A stretch of 64,000 nt of DNA. Origin: Pseudomonadota bacterium. Lineage in GTDB: Bacteria; Bdellovibrionota; UBA1018. Where the stretch lies: contig JAIXQO010000004.1 of the NCBI GenBank assembly GCA_027485695.1, positions 382,408 through 446,407 of the forward strand. Direction: 5' to 3'. Below the pieces are notes generated by a model that made no database searches, was not told the origin of the DNA, and saw nothing but the letters and a program-made list of their open reading frames with translations. Positions 16,914 through 25,729 of the stretch are shown piece by piece. How positions within the stretch are numbered: position 1 is the first letter of the stretch; each line of letters starts with the position of its first letter. The position numbers and the translations under genes were made by a program.

Positions 16914-19143
16914 TACCTCGATCCAATTCGTCAAAGGCGTTGGCCCTCGCTTGGCTTCCCTTTTCGAATCACGCGGTGTTTCAACCGTGCGGGATCTGCT
17001 TTTCTTTTTTCCGCGGGCTTACGAAGACCGCTCCAAAATCGTCACGGTCGATGAACTCCAAGAGGGCGTCAAAGCAAGCGTTCACCTCGAAGTCGTTTCC
17101 GGCCGGAAGATTTTCACGCGCGCCAAAGGCCGCAACCTATTCGAAGTCAATGCACGCGACGGCTCGAACCGAACCATCGTATTGAAATGGTTCTATCTCC
17201 CGAAGGGATATGACCAGAAATTCCAACCGGGTCTCTCGATCACCGCAACCGGCACACCGAAACAATACATGGGTCGTATGGAGATCATTCACCCGGAGAT
17301 CACGTTTGGAACAGGAGTAGGCGTCCTGCCTCAAGCCCAGTCGCCGTCTCCCCCAAAAGCAGGTCCCGGAGGCGGAGTTGTCATCAAAAAAGCACCGGCC
17401 GCTCCCGCTGCTCCAGCGGAGGATCCGCTTCATGTCGGCCGCGTCGTTCCGATCTATACCGAGATCGATGGGGTCACCACTCGCGTGCTCAGGCGCATCC
17501 TTTGGGACGCACTCGAGGCATCCAAAGGCTCCCTAGGTGATGACCTCCCCGCTCGCATTCGTGAAAAACACGGCTACCCTCTTCTCGAAGAGTGCGTGCG
17601 TGAAATCCATTTCCCGACCAAAGAGTCGATTCCGATCCAGAGCCTTCTCGACTTCGAGACTCCCTATCACTCTCGCCTCATTTTCGAAGAGTTCCTCAAG
17701 TTTGAACTCCTCGTACTCCGTAGACGCTTACAGATGGAGAAAGAAATCGCGGCACCGATCGGGCTCACCACCGGCGAGAAATCCGTCTCGGATTTTGAAA
17801 AACTGCTGCCATTTAAGCTCACCGGTGATCAACGCAGATCACTCGACGAGATCCTCAAAGATTTGCGCGAAACACACCCGATGAATCGTCTCGTCCAAGG
17901 CGACGTGGGTTCCGGAAAAACTGCGGTCGCTCTCCTCTCGGCCGTTGCCGCCATCGCCGAGGGCCATCAGGCGGCCATCATGGCGCCGACGGAGATTTTG
18001 GCCGAACAGCACCAGAAAAATGCCAAGAAACTCTACGGCGATCGAATTCCTGTTTATCTCCTGACCGGAAAAACCAAAACCGCCGAGCATCGCGAGATTT
18101 TGGCCAAACTTTCGGCCGGAGAGCCGTGCCTCGTGATCGGGACACATGCCCTGATCGAGGAGCCGGTAAAATTCCGCTCACTCTCACTCGTCATGATCGA
18201 CGAACAACATCGGTTCGGTGTCGAACAGCGCAAGGCACTCAAGGAAAAAGGCATTCACCTCGACCGCGAAATCGGACGCGTGGTTCATCCGCATTTCTTG
18301 GTCCTCACCGCCACGCCGATCCCTCGCACTCTTGCACTCACCGTCTACGGAGATCTCTCCGTCAGTCTGATTCGCGAAATGCCTCCGGGACGGATGCCGA
18401 TCAAGACTCACGTCATTAAGTCGGCGGGACGATCCAAGGCTCTGGAATTCATTCGCAAGGAACTCCACGCCGGACGCCAAGCCTATTTCATTTTTCCGCT
18501 CGTCGACGCCAGCGAAGCCGAAGGATTTCAATCTTTGAAATCGGCGACCGTTGCCGCCGCTCAGCTCCAGCAGGAAACTTTTCCGGACCTCAAAGTAGGC
18601 CTCTTGCATGGTCAAATGAAAGGCGACGAAAAAGAAGCCGTGATGACTCAGTTCAAGAACAACGAGATTCAGATCCTCGTCTCGACCACCGTGGTCGAAG
18701 TCGGCGTCGACGTACCGAACGCAACGGTGATCTGTGTCGAACACGCCGAACGTTTCGGTCTCTCGCAACTCCATCAGCTCCGCGGACGCGTGGGCCGGGG
18801 GCAACACGCTAGTTTCTGTTTCTTGTTCTCACACCCGAACACCAGCGAGGCGACGGATGAACGCCTGACGGTTCTTGAAAAAACTTCGGACGGATTTGAG
18901 ATCTCTGAAGCAGACCTCAAGATTCGCGGTCCCGGCGAGTTTTTGGGCACTCGTCAAAGCGGGGCATTGCCGTTCAAGATCGCCGATCTGGTCAGGGATC
19001 AAAAACTACTCTTCGCGGCTCGCGATGAGGCGCTCGAACTTTTGAAAATAGACCCGGATTTTAAGCTACCCGAGCATCGGACTCTCCGGGATTACTTAGA
19101 ACGCGAAGGCGCTCTTCAGTCCGGCTTACTCAAGACCTCTTGA
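16846..19143 (+). CDS. recG: ATP-dependent DNA helicase RecG
   Basis: RecG remodels stalled replication forks and Holliday junctions. The wedge/OB domain starts at IQFVKGVGPRLASLFESRGV. The helicase has Walker A QGDVGSGKTAVALLS, the DEQH box IDEQHRFGVEQR, motif III VLTATPIPRTLAL, and motif VI HAERFGLSQLHQLRGRVGRG. At 765 codons it is longer than the usual 690. Part of the excess is a Pro/Ala/Gly-rich insert (about 160-195) in the wedge domain. The only standard start in frame is ATG 16846, inside greA, 68 bases before its stop. The conserved part begins near 16914, so a non-standard codon near there is possible. Confidence 0.93.
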   Translation: MKSSSSPLKGRFLTKSSKSLTSDTSIQFVKGVGPRLASLFESRGVSTVRDLLFFFPRAYEDRSKIVTVDELQEGVKASVHLEVVSGRKIFTRAKGRNLFEVNARDGSNRTIVLKWFYLPKGYDQKFQPGLSITATGTPKQYMGRMEIIHPEITFGTGVGVLPQAQSPSPPKAGPGGGVVIKKAPAAPAAPAEDPLHVGRVVPIYTEIDGVTTRVLRRILWDALEASKGSLGDDLPARIREKHGYPLLEECVREIHFPTKESIPIQSLLDFETPYHSRLIFEEFLKFELLVLRRRLQMEKEIAAPIGLTTGEKSVSDFEKLLPFKLTGDQRRSLDEILKDLRETHPMNRLVQGDVGSGKTAVALLSAVAAIAEGHQAAIMAPTEILAEQHQKNAKKLYGDRIPVYLLTGKTKTAEHREILAKLSAGEPCLVIGTHALIEEPVKFRSLSLVMIDEQHRFGVEQRKALKEKGIHLDREIGRVVHPHFLVLTATPIPRTLALTVYGDLSVSLIREMPPGRMPIKTHVIKSAGRSKALEFIRKELHAGRQAYFIFPLVDASEAEGFQSLKSATVAAAQLQQETFPDLKVGLLHGQMKGDEKEAVMTQFKNNEIQILVSTTVVEVGVDVPNATVICVEHAERFGLSQLHQLRGRVGRGQHASFCFLFSHPNTSEATDERLTVLEKTSDGFEISEADLKIRGPGEFLGTRQSGALPFKIADLVRDQKLLFAARDEALELLKIDPDFKLPEHRTLRDYLEREGALQSGLLKTS

Positions 19144-20309
19144 TGGGTCGGTTTTTGTTCGGCTCGGGTGAGCCACAAAAATAAGCAAACCGCCGGAAAC
19201 ATCAAATAGGCTGCATTGATCCGAGAGTGCTGCATTTGAAATGAAACCGCGACGAGCCCAAACAACGCGAGCTCAATACGATTCGATCTCAATCGCCCGA
19301 GCAATGCGCCAGAATTCCGAAGCGCACGTGGAATCAAGAACAACACCCAATAGGTCCAAACCAGCGGGTTGAAAACCACGATAGCTGACAAGAACCGAGT
19401 ATAGGCGTCTTTGAGGTCATCGGTTCGTTTCTTCCACTCATAGTAAACGTACGCAAAAATGAGCCCGGCTCCAACTAAGGTTGCGGCTCCGCCTCCTGCA
19501 ATTCGTGCCACCCAACCAAAAACTGAAATGTTCGAGACATCCGAGATGAGTCCTTCGGTTGATTTGGTCAGCGTCGAAAGCCAAGCTGCATTCTCAGCCA
19601 AGCTCAATTCCCAACCTCTTTGCCAAGCGAGGAAACCCAACGTGGTCGCGGCGATCCAAACTGCGGTAGAAATCAAAAAGATGAGACGCTTTCGGAACAA
19701 GAAAATCGGAACCGCAATCAACGCATAGAGTTTGAGTTGAATCGCAAACGCGAACAGAAACGCTGCAACTAAATCAGAGAGTATCGTTTTTCGATTTAAA
19801 AACATGAACGTTCCGTAAAGAACGACCATCACGCAGCCGTTGATCTGTCCCAATTCCCACTCCAAACGGAGAGGATTCGTAAACAACACAAGTAGAAGTA
19901 AACTGAGATTCGTTATCGAATTATGACGGTTTGGTAACGATTTGATGCATTGCATGACAAAAAAGATCCAAGCAACTAGACCGAGTATCGCCCATTTGAG
20001 GGAGACAAATTCGAAAGATCCTTCGCCTCGAAACCACCCAAAAAGGACCCCAATCCAGGGCGAGTATTTAAATTGGAAGTGCCCGGAGATATCGTAAAGT
20101 GTTTGATATTCTTGAGCTTTTTTTGCACTTGTGAAAAAAACCGGAAAATCAACCCATCGCGTCGAAAATGGGCTTTTCAACGCGCAATAACACAGGTAGA
20201 CAATAGTCATCACTACAGTCGCAATTTTGACTCTTGGACGTAATGACTGACTCGTCTGGCTCCCGGTTCCGAAGGATGGAATCATGGAATTAGGTTGAGG
20301 ACGTTTCAT
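19116..20309 (-). CDS. GT87-like (DUF2029) integral-membrane glycosyltransferase
   Basis: A protein of about 397 residues with around ten membrane helices. FPVFFTSAKKAQ, FKYSPWIGVLFGWF, LGQINGCVMVVLYG and AIQLKLYALIAVPIF match the GT87/DUF2029 pattern of polyprenol-phosphate-sugar-dependent mannosyltransferases. The donor and target are unknown. Its 3' end overlaps recG by 28 bases in convergent orientation. A GTG at 20348 would add 13 residues; ATG 20309 is preferred. Confidence 0.7.
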   Translation of the reverse strand: MKRPQPNSMIPSFGTGSQTSQSLRPRVKIATVVMTIVYLCYCALKSPFSTRWVDFPVFFTSAKKAQEYQTLYDISGHFQFKYSPWIGVLFGWFRGEGSFEFVSLKWAILGLVAWIFFVMQCIKSLPNRHNSITNLSLLLLVLFTNPLRLEWELGQINGCVMVVLYGTFMFLNRKTILSDLVAAFLFAFAIQLKLYALIAVPIFLFRKRLIFLISTAVWIAATTLGFLAWQRGWELSLAENAAWLSTLTKSTEGLISDVSNISVFGWVARIAGGGAATLVGAGLIFAYVYYEWKKRTDDLKDAYTRFLSAIVVFNPLVWTYWVLFLIPRALRNSGALLGRLRSNRIELALFGLVAVSFQMQHSRINAAYLMFPAVCLFLWLTRAEQKPTHQEVLSKPD

Positions 20310-20374
20310 GCATTCCCGTCCAATACCAAACGTCTCGACTGAGTTCACTAGTAGGCATGCAGCAGAGGATTATT

Positions 20375-20800
20375 ATGTCGACCTTTACCCCCGTTCACAA
20401 CATCGTTGGTCAGTTCATCCGAACTCAACGTGAGAAAAAGGGTCTGTCCCAAAAGGCTTTGGGCCAACTCTTCACCCCCCCAGTTACCACCCAGTTCATT
20501 TCGAACATCGAACGCGGAGTGACTCCACTCCCTCCTGTTCACGTTCAAACACTGACAAAAATTTTCGAAATCCGTGAGGAAGAATTTTTGACCGTCTTTG
20601 AGCGGGAATATGTGACCAAACTTTCTCAGCAAGTCGGTCGTTCCGATGCAAACGCATCCACGATCGGTAAACCGGTTTTCGTTGCGACCGAATCGTACGA
20701 CTTCATGAAGCGTTTTGCTGAAGCCTATCAAACGGCTGACGCGCCGACGCAAGAACATGTGCGTAGAACCGTAGAAGCGACTCTTTCCTCGCTTCGATAG
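20375..20800 (+). CDS. XRE-family HTH regulator
   Basis: A 141-residue protein with an XRE helix-turn-helix at about residues 8-65 (IRTQREKKGLSQKALGQLF, QFISNIERG). The helical C-terminal part has no recognised domain. GAGG lies just before the ATG. It diverges from the GT87-like gene, leaving about 65 bases for two promoters, so it may control itself or that gene. It probably binds DNA as a dimer; the ligand is unknown. Confidence 0.75.
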   Translation: MSTFTPVHNIVGQFIRTQREKKGLSQKALGQLFTPPVTTQFISNIERGVTPLPPVHVQTLTKIFEIREEEFLTVFEREYVTKLSQQVGRSDANASTIGKPVFVATESYDFMKRFAEAYQTADAPTQEHVRRTVEATLSSLR

Positions 20801-20825
20801 TCGTTTCGTTACATAATCGTAATTG

Positions 20826-21758
20826 ATGCATCAGACGCCACGCCCCTCAGGGGCGAGAAACTCCCCGACCGAATCGACTAACGATTCAAAGTCTTTGGAT
20901 ATTTTCACGCAGTCTGGATATTTCACCGCAAGCGACGGCGCCTCCCTCTTCTATAGTGTAGAGGGCAAAGGCCCGCCGCTTGTTTTTTGTTATGGTTTGG
21001 TTTGCTCGGTCCTCCACTGGACCTACCAGATCCAGGAGCTTCGACAAGACCACCAGACCATCTGGATGGATTACCGAGGACATCAAAACTCCCCGCTCCC
21101 CGCCGATTTTGACTCCGTGAACCTGGAACGCCTCACGCTCGACTTAGAGCAGATGCTCGATCATTTGGGAATCCCAGAAGCCGTGATCCTCGGACACAGC
21201 ATGGGCGTGAACGTCGCGCTCGAGTTTTATAAGAAGAATCCGCATCGGGTCAAAGGGCTGGTGCTCGCGAACGGGACACCTCATCGACCACTCGAATCGC
21301 TCGTCCTCACCAATGCTTTGGAACCTGGGTTCAATTTCCTCTCTTGGCTCGGAGACAAACAACCCGCTGCGCTCCGTTTTCTTTGGAAATCCCAAAAACG
21401 AAATCCCCTGGTTCACTCAATCATCGGAAAACTCGGATTCAACTCGAAACTCACGCCCAAGGCGGATGTCGCTCAATACGTTGATCAATTTGCGGATTTG
21501 GATCCGAGGGTTTTCCTGCGACTCATCGGAGCTTACCGAGATTACGACTGCACACCGTGGCTTCACGAAGTCAAAGTTCCGACCTTGGTTGTCGCAGGCG
21601 AAAACGACCGAATCATCCCACTCTACCAGCAAGAGATGCTCAATCAGCTCATCCCGGATAGCGAACTGTTCGTGGTAGAAAATGGCAGCCACTGCCCACA
21701 GATGGACTTACCTGAAGTCGTCAACGCCAAGATCCGCGAATTCCTCGGACGTATCTAG
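20826..21758 (+). CDS. Alpha/beta hydrolase
   Basis: A 311-residue hydrolase without a signal peptide. The oxyanion region PPLVFCYGLVCS, nucleophile elbow GHSMGVNVAL (Ser at about 129), acid VVAGENDRIIP and His in ENGSHCPQMD complete the catalytic triad. The family includes esterases, C-C hydrolases and haloalkane dehalogenases, so the substrate is unknown. A start a little inside is possible because residues 1-30 are polar and unlike the family. Confidence 0.8.
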   Translation: MHQTPRPSGARNSPTESTNDSKSLDIFTQSGYFTASDGASLFYSVEGKGPPLVFCYGLVCSVLHWTYQIQELRQDHQTIWMDYRGHQNSPLPADFDSVNLERLTLDLEQMLDHLGIPEAVILGHSMGVNVALEFYKKNPHRVKGLVLANGTPHRPLESLVLTNALEPGFNFLSWLGDKQPAALRFLWKSQKRNPLVHSIIGKLGFNSKLTPKADVAQYVDQFADLDPRVFLRLIGAYRDYDCTPWLHEVKVPTLVVAGENDRIIPLYQQEMLNQLIPDSELFVVENGSHCPQMDLPEVVNAKIREFLGRI

Positions 21759-21791
21759 CAAAAGCGCTGCATAGTTACGTTCACAAGATCT

Positions 21792-23129
21792 CTATCGCTC
21801 TTGCTCGTAATAAAACGTCGGGGCGTCGGGTATCGCGACCTTGTGGTCATTGACGACGTAGAAAATCACCGGAACGCGATCCTGGGTGGTTCCACCCATC
21901 AGCGTACGAATCACCCATCCTGGACTTGCGAATTCACCGCGACCATTGGCCGCTTTTTGTCCGATCATTTCCGAAAGCTGCATATTCCCCGGGACCTTCC
22001 AGATAGAGGTCAGGAGTTTCTGTTTATCGTTTTTCGGAGTCCAAGGTTTGAGAGCGGTGACCACCGGTTTAATTTTGGTTTGGTATTGACCATTCTTAAT
22101 CACGTACTGACCTTTTTTCATGACGTACTCTTCGGTTCCTGGAAACAGGTATTCGGAAACCAGCGTATCGCCAATCGGCAAATTTCCAATCCAATGCGTG
22201 CAACAAGAGTATCCACCTTGTTTACAGTAGCCTTTCATCATCCAGGGGAGTTTGAGTTCGTCATACCAGAGTTGATAATTGCCACTTTTGACGAGGGAGA
22301 GATAACGGTTCAACCTCTCAGATTCCGACGTCTTGAGCATTAACATCGGGAGAGGGGTATTTACGCTCGGCAAACGCATCGCAGAAAATGCATTCATGTG
22401 AGTGACGACTTCGGCTTTCTTGAGAATGGCAGCATGCCCAAGAACGGAAATGAAATAGTCCGTCTCCGCAATCTTCTTAAATTCCTCGAGGGATTCGGCA
22501 CTCACCGGAACGAGCCACTTTTCCGGCCCGAGTTCGGTGGAACCGGGGGCGACCGGGATTTGAATTTTACGGGCCTGAGCTTTGGTCGCCTCGATATAAC
22601 GACCGATCAGCGAAGTGGGGGAAATCTCACCAGCGACATCGCCTACGTAGAGGCTGCGTACTTCGTCGAGGGTACGGTCACCCAACAAGCGAAACCAACG
22701 AGTGCCTTTAATCGCTTTCCAATCCTTGAGCCGGGCGGTGATCTCTTTGGTCGAGAAATGATCTTCTTTTAAGATCTTCTTGGCAATCTTCTGAAGCTCT
22801 GACTCCAATTGGTCTGCAGACTTGCCGTGAAGGCCGTCTACGACTTTCTGCATACGGCCTTTGAAAATCGTCACGTCGGTTTCTTCGGCGAACATCAGTA
22901 CGTCTTCTTCGGTCAGAAAACGCTGAATCGATGGATCTAATTTCTTGTATCCATCGTAAAGCGTTTTTCCTTCGGCATCGAGCGCAGTCACACGCGCATC
23001 GATCGGCTGCGGCTCAACTTTGGGCTTAAGCCCATTTTCTGCGCAATCGATATCGAAATGCGAGGCCGCAAATGCGCCTCTCAATGACGTAACCAGTAAC
23101 AAAGCTAGTACAATATTTCTCAACATCAC
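21792..23129 (-). CDS. Secreted protein, paralogue of 23166-24653, unknown function
   Basis: A 445-residue protein with an N-terminal signal (RNIVLALLLVTSLRGAFA). Its C-terminal half shares clear sequence with the gene just upstream: GYCKQGGYSCCTHWIGNLPIG, SEYLFPG, a short IWKxPG segment and a VPVIFY segment. The Cys-containing motif suggests disulfides or a metal site in the periplasm or outside. No known domain recognised. A second Met one codon later is an equally good start. Confidence 0.7.
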   Translation of the reverse strand: MMLRNIVLALLLVTSLRGAFAASHFDIDCAENGLKPKVEPQPIDARVTALDAEGKTLYDGYKKLDPSIQRFLTEEDVLMFAEETDVTIFKGRMQKVVDGLHGKSADQLESELQKIAKKILKEDHFSTKEITARLKDWKAIKGTRWFRLLGDRTLDEVRSLYVGDVAGEISPTSLIGRYIEATKAQARKIQIPVAPGSTELGPEKWLVPVSAESLEEFKKIAETDYFISVLGHAAILKKAEVVTHMNAFSAMRLPSVNTPLPMLMLKTSESERLNRYLSLVKSGNYQLWYDELKLPWMMKGYCKQGGYSCCTHWIGNLPIGDTLVSEYLFPGTEEYVMKKGQYVIKNGQYQTKIKPVVTALKPWTPKNDKQKLLTSIWKVPGNMQLSEMIGQKAANGRGEFASPGWVIRTLMGGTTQDRVPVIFYVVNDHKVAIPDAPTFYYEQER

Positions 23130-23165
23130 ATTCGCTCCCTCTGCGAAGTCTATGAACTATTCGAA

Positions 23166-24653
23166 TTAATACGCGTAGATCTGCGGATCGAAGTCATCCG
23201 TGAACGCCGTTGGAGTCTGGCCGTTCATATAGAAAACAATCGGTACGCGACGCTGGTCGACATTTCCGAGCAAGCGGATCGCGACGTAGCCTGGATTCGC
23301 ATACTCACCCCACTGAGCGGCTTCGAACTCTGCGGCTCCCAAAATCGAGGAGAGCTGCTCATGCCCTGGGGCTTTCCAAATCTGTCGAAGCAATTTGGTG
23401 ATTTTTGCTTTTTGTTCTTTAGTCAGGTTGTTCATCTGACGAGCCGTAAACATCTCTTTGATCCGAGCATCCGTCAGTTCTTGCAGCACTTGTTTTTGCG
23501 GTCCGCGTCCCAATGCATTGCCAGCGTGATCGTCCGCATTGCCTGGAAACGTATACTCCATCACGCGCTTCTCGCCGATCGGGAGATTTCCGATCCAGTG
23601 CGTACATGAGGTATAGCCACCGGCCGCGCAATATCCGCGAATTTCCCACGGGTGACGTCCGAGAGAACCACCACCCGCATGATAGATATCCGTCGCGCCC
23701 TTGAACACGACTGAGAGGCGTTCGGCTTCTTCGGTCGAGAGCAATAAATGTGGAAGCAAGGTTCCTTCATAAAAATTCTCTTGTCCGAGGCGACTATTGT
23801 AAGTCGAATAGGTCAGGAGATTACCGTCATGCAACAGCTGGAGCGTGCCCTGAGTTGGAGTGTGGAAGTGAATTAGAAATTCATGGCGTTGAAACAACTT
23901 CTGATACGTCTTCATATCAGCTGCGCTGATACCGACTACTAGACGCTCTGGTCCTTGCGGGCCAGTTTTCGTGGCCGGTTGTTGATCATTACCCTTGATC
24001 CGCTTCGAATTAAATGTACGGACCACTTTATGATTTTTGGTCTTGGCGAGGTACTGCCCCACCAAGCTCGTCGGAGTAGGATCCAGTGGGCTTCCGCCAT
24101 GGAACAAGAGTGCAACTTCGTCCACCGTCATCTGACCCAGGATGCGCTTGGTAGCGGACATCTTGAGGTAGTTTGGCAGAGTCGAGTAGGCTTTGAGCGT
24201 CGAGATGCGGTCAGCAACCGATTCTTCGTTCACTCCGCCCTTGAGAAACTTGCGGTAGGCGGCGACATACGTTTTCTCATCCACGATTTTATCTTTTGCA
24301 GCTTCGAGCTCGCTTAAGAACTCCGAGATACGGGCGCGATAGAACGGACGCTCATCATCGCGCAAGATCAATGTAAACGCATCCTGAGGAAGCATCGACT
24401 TGATCGTGGCGTTCGCTTCAACGAGCTGAAGCATCTTAGCGTGAGCAGCTCGGACGGACTCATCGAACTGGTCCCAAGAAGTCAGCTTCTCGCGCGTCCG
24501 CTTGTTGATCTTGCTCATCAGCGATGCTTCGCGGTCTGCAAGCGCGAAGGTGCAATCAGATTCGAGTAAGTTCAACCACGCTTCTTTCTTTGCAGCGAAA
24601 GAGGAAGTCGAAACCAGAAGCGATAGCGAATAGACAATCCAAGAAGCTTTCAT
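23166..24653 (-). CDS. Secreted protein, paralogue of 21792-23129, unknown function
   Basis: A 495-residue protein starting at ATG 24653, where a signal peptide (KASWIVYSLSLLVSTSSFA) begins; the frame also opens to 24704. It shares with its neighbour the core GYCAAGGYTSCTHWIGNLPIG, MEYTFPG, IWKAPG and VPIVFYM. The N-terminal halves are also alignable around TPTSLVGQYLAKT. The pair is a tandem duplication of a secreted family not recognised here. It is absent from well-known fold patterns. Confidence 0.7.
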   Translation of the reverse strand: MKASWIVYSLSLLVSTSSFAAKKEAWLNLLESDCTFALADREASLMSKINKRTREKLTSWDQFDESVRAAHAKMLQLVEANATIKSMLPQDAFTLILRDDERPFYRARISEFLSELEAAKDKIVDEKTYVAAYRKFLKGGVNEESVADRISTLKAYSTLPNYLKMSATKRILGQMTVDEVALLFHGGSPLDPTPTSLVGQYLAKTKNHKVVRTFNSKRIKGNDQQPATKTGPQGPERLVVGISAADMKTYQKLFQRHEFLIHFHTPTQGTLQLLHDGNLLTYSTYNSRLGQENFYEGTLLPHLLLSTEEAERLSVVFKGATDIYHAGGGSLGRHPWEIRGYCAAGGYTSCTHWIGNLPIGEKRVMEYTFPGNADDHAGNALGRGPQKQVLQELTDARIKEMFTARQMNNLTKEQKAKITKLLRQIWKAPGHEQLSSILGAAEFEAAQWGEYANPGYVAIRLLGNVDQRRVPIVFYMNGQTPTAFTDDFDPQIYAY

Positions 24654-24775
24654 CGAATCGTTACTCCGAGACACGGAAGGAGGTGAAACCACCCGGTTGA
24701 ACATTCATTTCAAAAACAGTGCGTGAGACCTAGCACTCGACGGCGTTTTCAACGAAATGGAATTTTGACCAAAAT

Positions 24776-25729
24776 TTAGACAGCTTTTTCCGAACGAACG
24801 GCCGAAATCGCGTTCAATACTGCGGACTGCATGACTCGACCAGCGATCGATCCCATCTCGGCGCTGGCTAGCTCAATCGGCGCGCTGGTGGTATCGGTTG
24901 AAATACAAAAAAGCGCATCGCCATCGTACGGCGTTTGGAATGGTTCAATCACCCTTCCCATCGCAACGTGTGCCATCATCGCGAGACGCTGTAGAGAGGC
25001 ATGCGACAGCGGCAAATCCGTGATCAGAACAGACACCGTCGTATTGCCTCGAACTTCGGGTGCTACACTGCGATGAGCGACTGCTCGATCATAAACGGTT
25101 TCACGTGTTCCAGTGTTTCGATCGAGGTTCCCGGCAATGACTCTTCCTTCTAAATCAAGAATATTGCCGAGGGCATTGAGTACCGTCAGTCCGAAAAATC
25201 TCGCATTTCCCCAGCGAATGAATGAGGCTCCCTGCCCGGAGCTCTCGGCAAACTCTCTTCCGAATACCTTGCCTACGCTCACGTTCCGTCCCGCGCCTGC
25301 TCCGCCCACCGTGACACGGTTACGTGCGAGTTTCTCAAACGCCCGAAGGCCCAGCTCAGCGTTTGGATAAACGCCGTCGTTACGTCCGCTGTAGTCGTAA
25401 ACGATTGCCGCCGGAACCGCCGGAATAGACATAAAATCGGTCTGACCTTGCCGCTCACGATGAATCGCCTCCATCACTCCAGAAGCAGCATCTAGTCCGT
25501 ATGTCGACCCTCCCGCAAACACGAGCCCATCGATCACGGGGAACGCGCTCCCGGGTTCGATTACACTACTCTCGCGAAGCGCGGCCGAGCCACCGCGAAC
25601 ATCGACAGCGGCCCGAGCCGGAGTCGGAAAACGAAACAAGGTCATTCCCGTCTCTGAGCCGGGCATCTCTGCCGTTGCGACCTCGAACTGATCGAAATCA
25701 AATTCGAATACTTGCTGCGAACGATTCAT
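24776..25729 (-). CDS. P1/DmpA-family aminopeptidase (S58)
   Basis: A 317-residue protein with GGSAALRESSVIEPGSAFPVID at the front and VFAGGSTYGLDAASGVMEA, typical of the DmpA/P1 family of N-terminal-nucleophile hydrolases. VRGNTTVSVLITDL (about 231-244) is the autocleavage region, where the new N-terminal Thr or Ser is the nucleophile. These enzymes release N-terminal amino acids or hydrolyse D-amino acid amides. No signal peptide. It starts in TAATG overlap with the lipoprotein gene upstream, so the two are probably coupled. Confidence 0.8.
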   Translation of the reverse strand: MNRSQQVFEFDFDQFEVATAEMPGSETGMTLFRFPTPARAAVDVRGGSAALRESSVIEPGSAFPVIDGLVFAGGSTYGLDAASGVMEAIHRERQGQTDFMSIPAVPAAIVYDYSGRNDGVYPNAELGLRAFEKLARNRVTVGGAGAGRNVSVGKVFGREFAESSGQGASFIRWGNARFFGLTVLNALGNILDLEGRVIAGNLDRNTGTRETVYDRAVAHRSVAPEVRGNTTVSVLITDLPLSHASLQRLAMMAHVAMGRVIEPFQTPYDGDALFCISTDTTSAPIELASAEMGSIAGRVMQSAVLNAISAVRSEKAV

